Assembly: GCF_049257235.1 (NCBI RefSeq)
Contig: NZ_JBMMUF010000011.1
Location: forward strand, 1-64,000
DNA length: 64,000 nt
From: Pseudoalteromonas sp049257235
Lineage (GTDB): Bacteria; Pseudomonadota; Gammaproteobacteria; Enterobacterales; Alteromonadaceae
Direction of reading: 5' to 3'
The position numbers were made by a program, and so were the translations under genes. A model generated the notes under the pieces. That model did no database searches. It saw only the letters and a program-made list of their open reading frames with translations, and was not told the origin of the DNA. This document shows positions 1-8,306 of this stretch, one piece after another; within the stretch, counting starts at the first letter, position 1, and each line of letters starts with the position of its first letter.

Positions 1-114
1 AGAGCAGACTTGTTTGATTATATTGAAGTATTTTACAATCGAGTTCGACTGCACAGCCACCTTGGCCATCAGTCCCCTGAAGAGTTTGAAACTAGGTATA
101 AATCAGCAAGCTAG
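1..114 (+). CDS. IS3-family transposase OrfB, C-terminal fragment (cut by window edge)
   Basis: The frame is open from the first base to TAG at 112-114 and gives 37 residues. They contain the C-terminal signature of IS3-group OrfB integrases: YIEVFYNR near the start, then HSHLGHQSPEEFE. That block sits at the extreme C-terminus of the DDE (rve) domain, after the last catalytic Glu. The gene begins outside the window, so whether the element is intact cannot be judged. It ends 26 bp before the putative IS right terminus at 140, as expected for this family. OrfB is normally made as an OrfAB frameshift fusion that catalyses copy-out/paste-in transposition. Confidence 0.85.
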   Translation, partial: RADLFDYIEVFYNRVRLHSHLGHQSPEEFETRYKSAS

Positions 115-140
115 GTGTCTAGAGTTTCAGGGGAAGATCA
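115..140 (+). mobile_element. Right terminal inverted repeat of an IS3-family element
   Basis: The sequence after the transposase stop ends in CAGGGGAAGATCA at 128-140. Read inward on the other strand this is TGATCTTCCCCTG, the TGATC-type tip typical of IS3-group ends. The left end and any target duplication lie outside the window. A 3-bp duplication, if present, would start with GTG at 141-143. The boundary at 140 is inferred from the family pattern. Confidence 0.6.
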
Positions 141-860
141 GTGTAAGATAGAACGATATCTTTGAGATGAAGTTAGTGTTACTGAAAAGTCTATAACTTC
201 TTTATAAGGTACGAGTTTATCTGCATAATACTTTTGGTATTCATCTAACATTTTGTCTGGTGATAAATTTAAGCATCCAAGCAATAACTTTATTTCCAAG
301 TCACCTTGTGTAGTTAGAGCACCTTCATAAGCCATCATTATTAACTCTTTTTCTTCATTGGTAAGGTGTTTTTTATTTAGCTTAGTTAGAATTTCTTTAT
401 CGATGTATTTAGATATACGATTTGGTGAATGTAGGAAGTTCTTACCAATGAAATTTCCATTCAATAAAGTTCTTAAATTTAACGTGCTCGGTGCATATAC
501 ATTAAGCGGAAAATTTAGCCACAGGTAATATCTATTTAAAATATATGTGGCGATATCAATAGCGTTTTTTGCAGTTTTGTATTCCGAGAGTGTACGCTCA
601 AGAAGTTGCTGTCTGTTTAATTGGCGATATCGAACATATATATCGCTGACAAATGTATTTAACTTATTAATTGAGCTTATATTTCTAAACTCGAAATCTT
701 GTTTTTTGTCGTGAGGCAAATGGTTTGTGTTTTTATATATTGTAAGACTATATATAAGGATTTCGTCTGCTTGTGCAAAAGACTGGAAAAGACCTGGATG
801 ATAATCAAATAACATCCTAGCATGATGTAATATTTTTCTTCTGTTCATGTATAAACTCAC
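138..860 (-). CDS. Hypothetical protein, C-terminus defined by the IS end (probably truncated)
   Basis: This is a 240-residue reading frame of unknown function. I recognise no family, signal peptide or membrane segment. It is AT-rich with many Lys, Asn, Ile, Tyr and Leu residues, unlike the neighbouring core genes, which suggests recent acquisition. It reads as a mostly helical soluble protein. The last sense codon is the CAC at 141-143 and the stop TGA at 138-140 is the terminal TGA of the adjacent IS3-family repeat. The native C-terminus was therefore probably lost when the IS inserted. Two ATG codons near the start (860 and 848) are both possible starts. No partner gene is visible. Confidence 0.5.
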   Translation of the reverse strand: MSLYMNRRKILHHARMLFDYHPGLFQSFAQADEILIYSLTIYKNTNHLPHDKKQDFEFRNISSINKLNTFVSDIYVRYRQLNRQQLLERTLSEYKTAKNAIDIATYILNRYYLWLNFPLNVYAPSTLNLRTLLNGNFIGKNFLHSPNRISKYIDKEILTKLNKKHLTNEEKELIMMAYEGALTTQGDLEIKLLLGCLNLSPDKMLDEYQKYYADKLVPYKEVIDFSVTLTSSQRYRSILH

Positions 861-1155
861 AATTCAGATAGCAGAGCAGAATGAATCAAAGTTAAACTTT
901 AAAACTTATTTCTTGGGTGTTGGCTTTTATCACCCCAATTGCTCTATCAAATTATGTAACATGAAAAATGATATATATAACTTCATGACGACGCCCCAAC
1001 AAGCGGCCGTACTTTTATGATACCTCATAAATTTTAAAAAAACAGAGAAACGTGAAACGTTAAAATAAAGCTGTTTTTAGGTGATTTTACGTTTTTATTT
1101 ACGATTTTAAAGAAAATGGTAAAAAACCGTAAAGCCTTACTGATATTGGCTGTGA
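861..1155. other. AT-rich intergenic stretch at a probable recombination boundary
   Basis: No convincing gene is seen. The segment is strongly AT-rich and contains short direct repeats of TTTTACGTTTTTATTTACG type around 1080-1104. It lies between the orphan reading frame and the 5'-truncated RimK-like gene. It does not encode the missing N-terminal part of that gene in any frame I could read, so it may mark the edge of inserted DNA. Confidence 0.4.
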
Positions 1156-2085
1156 TTGAGCGTACAAAAATCAAGAACTAAAAATGTTACTCATTCACTC
1201 ACTCACACACTCTGTCATTTTAGAGACGTAAACTACCATTTTGATGGCAAAGCCATTCGTCGCTTTCAACGTGCGGCAAACCGTTTAGGCATCAATATGG
1301 AAGAAATTGGGCCAGATGATATTGGCAGGCTGGGCGAATTCGACGGTTTATTTATTCGTGCTACCACCAATATTGCAAACTTCACTTATAAATTTGCAAA
1401 GGCAGCCGAGAATTTAGGTCTAGTGGTGATGGATGATCCTGAGTCGATCATGAAGTGCACCAATAAAGTGTTTCTCACAGAGCTTTTATCACTGAACAAA
1501 GTGCCGACTCCCAATAGTATGATATTGCGCAGCACTGCTGATGACCTGCTCGAAGAAGCGATAGCAAAAATAGGCTTGCCGATGGTGTTAAAAGTTCCAG
1601 ACGGCGCCTTTTCTATTGGTGTCGTCAAAGTGCACGATGCCCAGCAGCTGCGCGAGCAATGTGAACAGGTGTTTGTAAAGAGCGCCCTCGTCCTCGCGCA
1701 GGAGTACCTCCCAACAGAGTTTGACTGGCGTATAGGAGTGCTCAACAGACAGCCTATTTATGCCTGTAAATACATGATGAGCAGGGGCCATTGGCAAATT
1801 TATCAACATCACACAACGGGCAGAGTCACGTCAGGTGGTTTTGAAGCCATTGATTTAAAACGCGTACCTAAAGTGGTTTTAGATGCTGCAACAAAAGCCG
1901 CAAACCTTATAGGTAACGGTATATATGGCGTTGATGTTAAGGAAATTAATGACAAAGCCTATGTTATTGAAGTCAATGACAACCCCAGTATTGACCACCG
2001 CGTTGAGGACGCTTTATTAGGGGACTTGCTGTACGACAGAATTGTGACTGAATTTCTGCGGCGTATACAAATGCGTGGACTATAA
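1156..2085 (+). CDS. RimK-like ATP-grasp ligase, apparently 5'-truncated
   Basis: This 309-residue protein corresponds to the C-terminal ATP-grasp half of long RimK-family proteins, which usually carry an N-terminal RLAN domain and run to roughly 480 residues. Visible blocks are the pre-ATP-grasp segment (about 25-95), LPMVLKVPDGAFSIGVVKV (about 144-162), DWRIGV followed by ACKYMMSRGHWQIY, and the metal/ATP-binding IEVNDNPSID near residue 275. ATP-grasp ligases of this family join an amino acid, often glutamate, to a carboxylate on a protein or small molecule. The usual N-terminal domain is absent. The only in-frame upstream start is a TTG in low-complexity CACTCACTC-type sequence with no clear ribosome site. 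It may be a remnant or expressed from a fortuitous start. Confidence 0.7.
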   Translation: MSVQKSRTKNVTHSLTHTLCHFRDVNYHFDGKAIRRFQRAANRLGINMEEIGPDDIGRLGEFDGLFIRATTNIANFTYKFAKAAENLGLVVMDDPESIMKCTNKVFLTELLSLNKVPTPNSMILRSTADDLLEEAIAKIGLPMVLKVPDGAFSIGVVKVHDAQQLREQCEQVFVKSALVLAQEYLPTEFDWRIGVLNRQPIYACKYMMSRGHWQIYQHHTTGRVTSGGFEAIDLKRVPKVVLDAATKAANLIGNGIYGVDVKEINDKAYVIEVNDNPSIDHRVEDALLGDLLYDRIVTEFLRRIQMRGL

Positions 2086-2230
2086 CAGTGGATAATCAGG
2101 CACTGCATAGCGCGACCTCGCAGCTATAACGTTGAACGCCTAAGCAGTGCTATTTGTCGTTTAAAGTTCACATTCACGCATAATTTCACTTATTATTGGG
2201 CTTAATAAAAAGTATAAAAGGACTCGACCT

Positions 2231-3100
2231 TTGATTGACTCTCCAATGTTAGAGCAAGTGAGCAAAGCACTTGCAACCGTCGTATTTAGTTACGGAGGTT
2301 CAGACTTTACGGTTGCTAAACTCATCCAAATTCCACTCATCATACTCATTGTTTGGATTATTGTTCGCTCTTTGGGCAAGGTGATCCAAAATCGTATCGT
2401 CTCCAAGCGCATGGGACCGGATGGTGCTTTGCTGTTCAAGCGCATTTATTTGGTGTTGTGCATCATCATTATCACCTTTACCACCCTAGAGGTGCTGAAT
2501 ATTCCGCTGACAGCCTTCGCGTTTGTCTCGGGTGCCGTAGCGATTGGTGTCGGTTTTGGTGCACAAAACATTATCAATAACTTTATTAGTGGTTGGATCC
2601 TGATTTGGGAGCGCCCCATCCGCATCGGCGACTTTTTAGAGGTGGGTGACGCCAAAGGGGTAGTAGAAACCATCAACACGCGTTCGACCCGTATTCGTCG
2701 TAATGACGGCGTGCACATGTTGGTCCCAAATAGCCAATTGCTTGAAAACACCGTGACTAACTGGACACTCATTGACAATATGGCGCGTTCGTTTGTCCGT
2801 GTGGGCGTCGCCTATGGAAGCGATGTTAAGCTGGTAGAGAAGCTTATCAATGAAGCAATCGTAGAAAATGACGCTATTTTGAAAGATCCTGAGCCTTCGG
2901 TCATTTTTGAAGATTTCGGTGATAACGCCCTCATATTCGAAGCGGTGTTTTGGGTCAATGCGCAGGCTGAGTCAAATGTTCGAAAAGTAAAAAGTGATAT
3001 TCGCTTTGCCCTATGTGACAAGTTTGCCCAACACGATGTGGTGGTCGCCTTCCCGCAACGCGATTTGCATATTGATGGTGAATTAACTATCAAGCGATAA
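2231..3100 (+). CDS. Small-conductance mechanosensitive channel, MscS family
   Basis: At 289 residues this is close to E. coli MscS (286). There are three hydrophobic segments, at about 27-47, 67-90 and 93-125. The third is the Gly/Ala-rich pore helix (AIGVGFGAQNIINNFISG) followed by the beta domain with ERPIRIGDFLEVG and VPNSQLLENTVTNWT, all hallmarks of Pfam MS_channel. The protein would sit in the inner membrane and open under membrane tension to release solutes on hypo-osmotic shock. The TTG start at 2231 is preferred because AAAGGA lies 8 nt upstream. The next ATG (2246) lacks such a site. It is followed by a bidirectional terminator and is transcribed alone. Confidence 0.92.
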   Translation: MIDSPMLEQVSKALATVVFSYGGSDFTVAKLIQIPLIILIVWIIVRSLGKVIQNRIVSKRMGPDGALLFKRIYLVLCIIIITFTTLEVLNIPLTAFAFVSGAVAIGVGFGAQNIINNFISGWILIWERPIRIGDFLEVGDAKGVVETINTRSTRIRRNDGVHMLVPNSQLLENTVTNWTLIDNMARSFVRVGVAYGSDVKLVEKLINEAIVENDAILKDPEPSVIFEDFGDNALIFEAVFWVNAQAESNVRKVKSDIRFALCDKFAQHDVVVAFPQRDLHIDGELTIKR

Positions 3101-3104
3101 CAAC

Positions 3105-3130
3105 AAAAAGGAGCCAATTGGCTCCTTTTT
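3105..3130. terminator. Bidirectional intrinsic terminator between mscS-like and lrp-like genes
   Basis: This is a perfect palindrome. AAAAAGGAGCCAA is followed directly by TTGGCTCCTTTTT, giving a GC-rich stem with a T-tract on both strands. It serves the convergent genes ending at 3100 (+) and 3139 (-). Confidence 0.9.
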
Positions 3131-3138
3131 ACTATTAA

Positions 3139-3567
3139 CTAACGCTTAAATTTGGTCTCCAGAATAACCGAAGATGTAGTGCGTTCCACGCCATCCAAAT
3201 TGCCAATATCGTCCAGTAGATGACTGAGCTTCTCTAGCGACTGGGCTTGCACCACAGCTATCAAATCATACTCCCCACTAATAGCATATAAATCGGTAAT
3301 CGCATCAATGTGTTTAAGTTCAATATTGGTTTTGGTAGTGAGTTTTTGTTTCACTTTAATCGATACATGTGCTGATACCATGGACGATAAATAAGCATCT
3401 CCATATTCCACACTGTAGCCTTTAATCACACCACTGTGCTCCAGCTTTTGCATTCTGGCCTGTACCGTAGAGCGAGACAAATCAAGGGCTCGAGCGAGAT
3501 CGGAAATACTGGCTCTGGCATTGGTGCGAAGCATAGCCAAGAGCTTTTCATCTTGTGAATTTATCAT
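3139..3567 (-). CDS. AsnC/Lrp-family transcriptional regulator
   Basis: The product is 142 residues from the ATG at 3567. A longer frame begins at a TTG (3618) but adds an atypical 17-residue extension. An N-terminal helix-turn-helix (ISDLARALDLSRSTVQARMQKL, about residues 19-40) is followed by the RAM/AsnC effector domain, including ISGEYDLIAVVQA. Lrp-family proteins bind DNA as dimers or octamers and sense amino acids. It is transcribed divergently from astC, so control of arginine catabolism is the obvious guess, but that is inference from position. ArgR usually controls ast genes in related bacteria. Three TGACA boxes lie just upstream of its start, in the shared intergenic region. Confidence 0.9.
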   Translation of the reverse strand: MINSQDEKLLAMLRTNARASISDLARALDLSRSTVQARMQKLEHSGVIKGYSVEYGDAYLSSMVSAHVSIKVKQKLTTKTNIELKHIDAITDLYAISGEYDLIAVVQAQSLEKLSHLLDDIGNLDGVERTTSSVILETKFKR

Positions 3568-3569
3568 TT

Positions 3570-3625
3570 TGACAGCAAATTTCGTTAATTTGACAATAAT
3601 TATACGCAATTTTACCAATATGACA
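3570..3625. promoter_or_regulatory. Candidate Lrp-type operator array upstream of astC
   Basis: Three TGACA boxes in the same orientation occur at 3570-3574, 3591-3595 and 3621-3625. Their spacings of 21 and 30 bp are close to two and three helical turns. The first and third share an extended context: TTTGACAGCAAATTT versus TGACACTGCAAATTTAT. Helically phased AT-flanked sites are typical of Lrp-family control. A possible sigma-70 minus-10 for astC, TATAAT, lies at 3675-3680. Function is inferred. Confidence 0.35.
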
Positions 3626-3728
3626 CTGCAAATTTATATCTCCAGTCGTCAATATTAGGCCTATAACTATCTACTATAATTAGGAACCACGATTAACGGT
3701 CTCCTAACTCTCATTTTGAAGGTGTGTC

Positions 3729-4937
3729 ATGCAAGTAAACCGCGAACTATTTAATGAAGTAATGGTACCAAACTACAACCCATCAGAAGTTATCCCTGTT
3801 AAAGGTGAAGGCTCTCGTGTATGGGATCAGCAAGGTAATGAATTTATCGATTTTGCTGGTGGTATCGCAGTGAACTGTTTAGGCCATTGCCACCCTGCCC
3901 TTGTAACTGCATTGAAAGAACAAGGTGATAAAATCTGGCACCTAGCCAACGTAATGACCAACGAGCCAGCGCTGCGTTTGGCGAAGAAGCTCACTGATGC
4001 AACTTTCGCAGATAAAGTGTACTTCGCGAACTCAGGTGCAGAAGCAAACGAAGCTGCACTTAAACTAGCGCGTCGTTGGGCGCTTGATAAATTCGGCGCG
4101 CAGAAATCTAAAATCATTGCATTCAACAGAGGCTTCCACGGTCGCACTTTCTTTACTGTAACCGTAGGTGGTCAAGCAGCTTACTCAGACGGTTTTGGTC
4201 CTAAGCCTGGTGATGTTGTGCATTGTGATTACAACGACCTTGAGACATTCAAATCGCTGATCGACGACAACACGTGTGCAGTCATGATGGAGCCATTACA
4301 AGGCGAAGGCGGCATCATCGCACCAGAGATGGACTTTGTTAAAGGTGTGCGTGAATTATGTGATAAGCACAACGCACTGCTTATTTTTGACGAAGTACAA
4401 ACAGGTGTTGGCCGCACGGGTCACCTATACGCATACCAAGGTTTAGGTGTAACTCCAGACATTCTGAGCACAGCAAAAGCACTCGGTGGTGGCTTCCCTA
4501 TCGGTGCGATGCTAACGACAACGGCTATTGCTGAGCACCTTAAACCAGGCACACACGGTTCAACCTATGGTGGTAACCCACTAGCATGTGCTGTTGCAGA
4601 AGCGGCGTTTGATACCGTGAATACGCCTGCAGTACTTGAAGGCGTAAAAGTACGCGAGCAAATGTTCCGTGACGGTTTAGCGGCTATCAATGACAAGTAC
4701 AATGTATTTAGTGAAGTGCGCGGCAAAGGCTTACTTTTAGGTGCGGTACTTAACGAAGACTATAAAGGCAAAGCACGCGATTTCCTTAATGCATCTATCG
4801 ATAATGGCCTAATGAGCCTTGTTGCTGGCATGGATGTTGTGCGTTTCACTCCTTCATTGGTGATCCCAGAAGCTGACATCAAAGAAGGCCTTGCTCGCTT
4901 TGAAAAAGCAGTTGCTCAGGTGGTAGCGGCTAAGTAA
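3729..4937 (+). CDS. astC: Acetylornithine/succinylornithine aminotransferase
   Basis: This 402-residue class-III PLP aminotransferase shows ANSGAEANEAALKLAR (about 100-115), the FDEVQTGVGRTG block (about 220-231) and the PLP lysine K250 in STAKALGGGFP. In the AST pathway it converts N2-succinylornithine and 2-oxoglutarate to succinylglutamate semialdehyde and glutamate. The same family also serves as ArgD in arginine biosynthesis, and the enzyme may be bifunctional. The next genes are astA and astD, so the catabolic name is favoured. GAAGGTG precedes the ATG. It is the first gene of a plus-strand operon opposite an AsnC-type regulator. Confidence 0.9.
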   Translation: MQVNRELFNEVMVPNYNPSEVIPVKGEGSRVWDQQGNEFIDFAGGIAVNCLGHCHPALVTALKEQGDKIWHLANVMTNEPALRLAKKLTDATFADKVYFANSGAEANEAALKLARRWALDKFGAQKSKIIAFNRGFHGRTFFTVTVGGQAAYSDGFGPKPGDVVHCDYNDLETFKSLIDDNTCAVMMEPLQGEGGIIAPEMDFVKGVRELCDKHNALLIFDEVQTGVGRTGHLYAYQGLGVTPDILSTAKALGGGFPIGAMLTTTAIAEHLKPGTHGSTYGGNPLACAVAEAAFDTVNTPAVLEGVKVREQMFRDGLAAINDKYNVFSEVRGKGLLLGAVLNEDYKGKARDFLNASIDNGLMSLVAGMDVVRFTPSLVIPEADIKEGLARFEKAVAQVVAAK

Positions 4938-4959
4938 TTGCCGCTAACAGGCAATCATT

Positions 4960-5994
4960 ATGCTAGTTTTACGACCAATATGCGGCGATGATTTCGCCGC
5001 TTTAAAACAAATCGCTATCGAATCCGGTCATGGCTTTACGTCATTACCTGTGGATGACGACTTGCTGCAAGCGAAAATAGCTCGCGCACAGCAAAGCTTC
5101 AATAAACAAGTGTCAGGCCCAGGCGATGAAGGCTATTTGTTTGTCTTAGAAGACACACAATCCGGTGAGATTGTTGGCACTACAGGCATTGAAGCTGCCG
5201 TAGGCTTATCTGTGCCGCTTTACCATTATCGCGTATCGACCTCTGTCCATCACAGCCCAAGTTTGGATGTGTATAACACCGTAGAAACGTTATCGATGTG
5301 TAATGACTACACGGGTTGTTCTGAGATTTGTACGCTGTTTTTACGTGAAGATTATCGGCGCGGACTGACTGGGCGCTTTTTGTCTCGTATACGCTTTTTG
5401 TTTATGGCAGAGCACAGCGACCGTTTCAGTGACACCATCATTGCGGAAATGCGTGGCGTAAGTGATGAACATGGTCACTCACCCTTTTGGCAATGGTTAC
5501 AACAAAGCTTCTTCTCAATCGAGTTTCCACAGGCTGATCACCTCGTTGGCTTAGGGGATAAAACCTTTATCAGCGAGCTCATGCCTAAATACCCAATTTA
5601 TGTGAGCTTATTGAGCCCACAAGCACAGGCGGTGATAGGCCAAGTGCATGAAAACACGGCGCCAGCGCTGCGCTTATTGCAACGCGAAGGTTTTGAGCAT
5701 CGTGGTTATGTGGATTTGTTCGATGCAGGGCCAACGGTAGAAGCAAAGCTCGGTAACATCGCGACGGTTCGTCAGTCAAAAGTATGTCCGGTACTCATTA
5801 AAGAAGACCTTCGTGCGCAAGGCACAACGTGGGCTATTTGTAATGACAAGGTCGGTGAGTTCAGAGCCATTTTCTCTGACTCCGTACAGTACTGTGACAT
5901 CAAACATCAACTTTATTTAAATGCGCAAACCGCACAGATTTTGGGTGTATCTCAAGGTGATTCTGTACGCTTTTTTGCGTTATCTAGTCGTTAA
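4960..5994 (+). CDS. astA: Arginine N-succinyltransferase
   Basis: The protein has 344 residues, the normal AstA length. The N-terminal MLVLRPICGDDFAALKQIA and later SEICTLFLREDYRRGLTGRFLSRIR are characteristic of the AstA/GNAT-like family. It transfers succinyl from succinyl-CoA to the alpha-amino group of arginine, the first step of ammonia-producing arginine catabolism in the cytoplasm. It lies 22 bp after astC and ends 9 bp before the preferred astD start, so the three are co-transcribed. AstB (dihydrolase) and AstE (desuccinylase) are not in this window. Confidence 0.93.
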   Translation: MLVLRPICGDDFAALKQIAIESGHGFTSLPVDDDLLQAKIARAQQSFNKQVSGPGDEGYLFVLEDTQSGEIVGTTGIEAAVGLSVPLYHYRVSTSVHHSPSLDVYNTVETLSMCNDYTGCSEICTLFLREDYRRGLTGRFLSRIRFLFMAEHSDRFSDTIIAEMRGVSDEHGHSPFWQWLQQSFFSIEFPQADHLVGLGDKTFISELMPKYPIYVSLLSPQAQAVIGQVHENTAPALRLLQREGFEHRGYVDLFDAGPTVEAKLGNIATVRQSKVCPVLIKEDLRAQGTTWAICNDKVGEFRAIFSDSVQYCDIKHQLYLNAQTAQILGVSQGDSVRFFALSSR

Positions 5995-6003
5995 GGAATG
6001 GCT

Positions 6004-7464
6004 ATGCAAGTGCAACTAATTAACAACGAATGGGTTGAAGGTAAAGGCCCAGAATTTACATCAATTAACCCAAGTAAAAATGCCGTTATTTGGCAAGGTA
6101 AAGCTGCAAGTGCTGACCAAGTAGATGCAGCGGTAAAGAGTGCGCGAGCAGCGCAATTCGACTGGGCTCAAATGGCCATCGAAGAGCGAATCGCCCTACT
6201 TGAGCGCTTCGTTGAGCAACTCAAAGATAACGCCGAAGAACTGGCTGTGACCATCGCCGAAGAAACAGGTAAGCCACTTTGGGAAACGCGTACTGAAGTC
6301 GGTGCGATGACGGGCAAAATTGCTATCTCAATTCGCGCTTACAACGAACGCACCGGTACGGTTGAAAACCCAATGCCGGGCGCACAAGCATTTATCCGTC
6401 ACAAACCACATGGTGTCGTTGCGGTATTTGGCCCTTATAATTTTCCAGGTCACTTACCTAATGGCCATATTGTTCCTGCTCTTCTCGCTGGTAACACAGT
6501 GGTATTCAAACCTTCTGATTTAACACCAAAAGTCGCTGAGCACACGCTTAAACTTTGGGTTAAAGCGGGGCTACCGGCGGGTGTTATCAACCTTGTGCAA
6601 GGTGAAGTTGAAACAGGTAAGGCGCTTGCGTCACATAAAGACATTGATGGCTTGTTCTTTACCGGCAGCTCGCAAACAGGACACTTACTGCATCAACAAT
6701 TTGGCGGTCACCCGGGTAAAATTTTAGCGCTTGAAATGGGTGGTAATAATCCCCTTATTGTTAAAGGCGTCAGTGACATTGATGCGGCGGTGCATGACAT
6801 TGTGCAATCTGCATTTATTACTTCTGGTCAGCGTTGCACCTGTTCACGCCGCTTGTTTATCGAAACCGGTGAGCAAGGCGACGCTATCATTGCACGTCTT
6901 ATCGAAGTGACTAAAAACATTCAGATTGGTGATAGTTTCGCTGATGAGCAACCATTTATGGGCGCAATGATCAGCAAACGTGCCGCTGCAGGCATGCGTT
7001 CAGCCTACGAGCAACTTGTAGAGCAAGGTGCTGAGTCTCTGCTTGAACTTAAACACCTAGATGAAAATACTGGATTTGTAACGCCGGGCATCGTTGATGT
7101 AACGAACATCACAATTGCCGACGAAGAACATTTTGGACCGCTACTTAAAGTGTATCGTTACAATGACTTTGACGCGGCTATTACTGAGGCAAACAACACC
7201 TCATTCGGTCTTTCTGCGGGCCTATTAGGTGACTCACAAGACGACTATGACTATTTCTTAAAACGTATTCGCGCTGGTATCGTTAACTGGAACCGACCTA
7301 TCACTGGGGCGTCAAGTGCTGCACCATTTGGTGGTATTGGCGCCAGTGGAAACCATCGCGCAAGTGCGTATTATGCAGCAGATTACTGTGCTTATCCTGT
7401 GGCTTCTGTTGAAGCACCAAAGAGCACTCTTCCTGAAAAATTAGCGCCGGGCTTAATGCTTTAA
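6004..7464 (+). CDS. astD: N-succinylglutamate 5-semialdehyde dehydrogenase
   Basis: This 486-residue NAD-dependent aldehyde dehydrogenase oxidises succinylglutamate semialdehyde to succinylglutamate. The catalytic Glu lies in LEMGGNNP (about residue 244) and the nucleophilic Cys in SGQRCTCSRR (about 278). GPYNFPGHLPNGH and FGPLLKVYRY are family blocks. Two in-frame ATGs exist, at 5998 and 6004. The ribosome site AAGGA at 5993-5997 abuts the first but lies 6 nt from the second, so 6004 is chosen. It is the third gene of the ast operon. Confidence 0.92.
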   Translation: MQVQLINNEWVEGKGPEFTSINPSKNAVIWQGKAASADQVDAAVKSARAAQFDWAQMAIEERIALLERFVEQLKDNAEELAVTIAEETGKPLWETRTEVGAMTGKIAISIRAYNERTGTVENPMPGAQAFIRHKPHGVVAVFGPYNFPGHLPNGHIVPALLAGNTVVFKPSDLTPKVAEHTLKLWVKAGLPAGVINLVQGEVETGKALASHKDIDGLFFTGSSQTGHLLHQQFGGHPGKILALEMGGNNPLIVKGVSDIDAAVHDIVQSAFITSGQRCTCSRRLFIETGEQGDAIIARLIEVTKNIQIGDSFADEQPFMGAMISKRAAAGMRSAYEQLVEQGAESLLELKHLDENTGFVTPGIVDVTNITIADEEHFGPLLKVYRYNDFDAAITEANNTSFGLSAGLLGDSQDDYDYFLKRIRAGIVNWNRPITGASSAAPFGGIGASGNHRASAYYAADYCAYPVASVEAPKSTLPEKLAPGLML

Positions 7465-7501
7465 TAAAAAATAATTCACGCATATGCGTTAAGGAACAAA
7501 C

Positions 7502-8305
7502 ATGCACAACGATGTAAATACATTATTTGAAAAGCTATGGGATAACTATTTAGAAGTGACCCCATCGGCGGTTAAAGTACATGAGCTTTTGGGCTCAACA
7601 CAGCAAGATGATGTGATTAACGATCACATTGCATTGCGTACATTTAACCTGCCAAAAGTAAGCCTAGAAAAACTGGCGGCACACTTTTTAGCAGTGGGTT
7701 ATAAAGAATGCGGTGAGTATCATTTCGAAGCCAAAAAGCTCTACGCCAAGCACTTTGAACATGACGATCCAACTCAGCCAAAAGTGTTTATTTCTGAGCT
7801 ACTTGTGGATCAATTCTCACCAGAGCTGCAAAAAGTAATTCATGAAATGGTCGAGCAAATTGATGAATCAGCTGTGAGTGCTGATAACTTCTTGTACTCG
7901 GGTACACATTGGCAAGTGAGCCATGAGACTTATAAAAAGCTACTGCAAGAGAGTGAATATGCTGCATGGATGGCTGCATGGGGTTACCGTGCTAACCACT
8001 TTACAGTGAGCATCAATCATCTTGCCCAGTTCGATACGATTGAACAAGTCAACCAAAAGCTTAAAGATGCAGGCTTTGCACTCAATACCTCTGGTGGCGA
8101 AATAAAAGGCTCGCCTGAGGTGCTACTAGAGCAATCATCTACTTTAGCCGACGATGCTAACGTAGCATTTAGCGATGGTGAATTTGCAGTTCCGAGTTGT
8201 TTTTACGAGTTCGCACTGCGTTACTTGAAGCCAGATGGCCAAATCTATACCGGTTTTGTGGCCGCCTCTGCCGACAAGATTTTTGAAAGCACCAACGCCC
8301 GTTAA
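7502..8305 (+). CDS. DUF1338 (2-oxoadipate dioxygenase/decarboxylase-like) protein
   Basis: This 267-residue protein belongs to the DUF1338/HglS family of Fe(II)-dependent vicinal-oxygen-chelate-fold enzymes. Candidate metal ligands are the His in NDHIALRTF (about residue 42), the His in ANHFTVSIN (about 167) and a Glu in SCFYEFALRY (about 238). Better-studied longer members convert 2-oxoadipate to 2-hydroxyglutarate in lysine catabolism. This short form has no function that I know of. It follows astD by 37 bp with its own AAGGA site, which suggests a role in arginine or related amino-acid degradation. That role is inferred only from position. Confidence 0.8.
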   Translation: MHNDVNTLFEKLWDNYLEVTPSAVKVHELLGSTQQDDVINDHIALRTFNLPKVSLEKLAAHFLAVGYKECGEYHFEAKKLYAKHFEHDDPTQPKVFISELLVDQFSPELQKVIHEMVEQIDESAVSADNFLYSGTHWQVSHETYKKLLQESEYAAWMAAWGYRANHFTVSINHLAQFDTIEQVNQKLKDAGFALNTSGGEIKGSPEVLLEQSSTLADDANVAFSDGEFAVPSCFYEFALRYLKPDGQIYTGFVAASADKIFESTNAR

Positions 8306-8306
8306 G

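Noticed and set aside
2099..2150. GCACTGC/GCAGTGC inverted repeat after the RimK-like gene
   Set aside because: The loop is 37 bp and no T-tract follows, so I do not call it a terminator.
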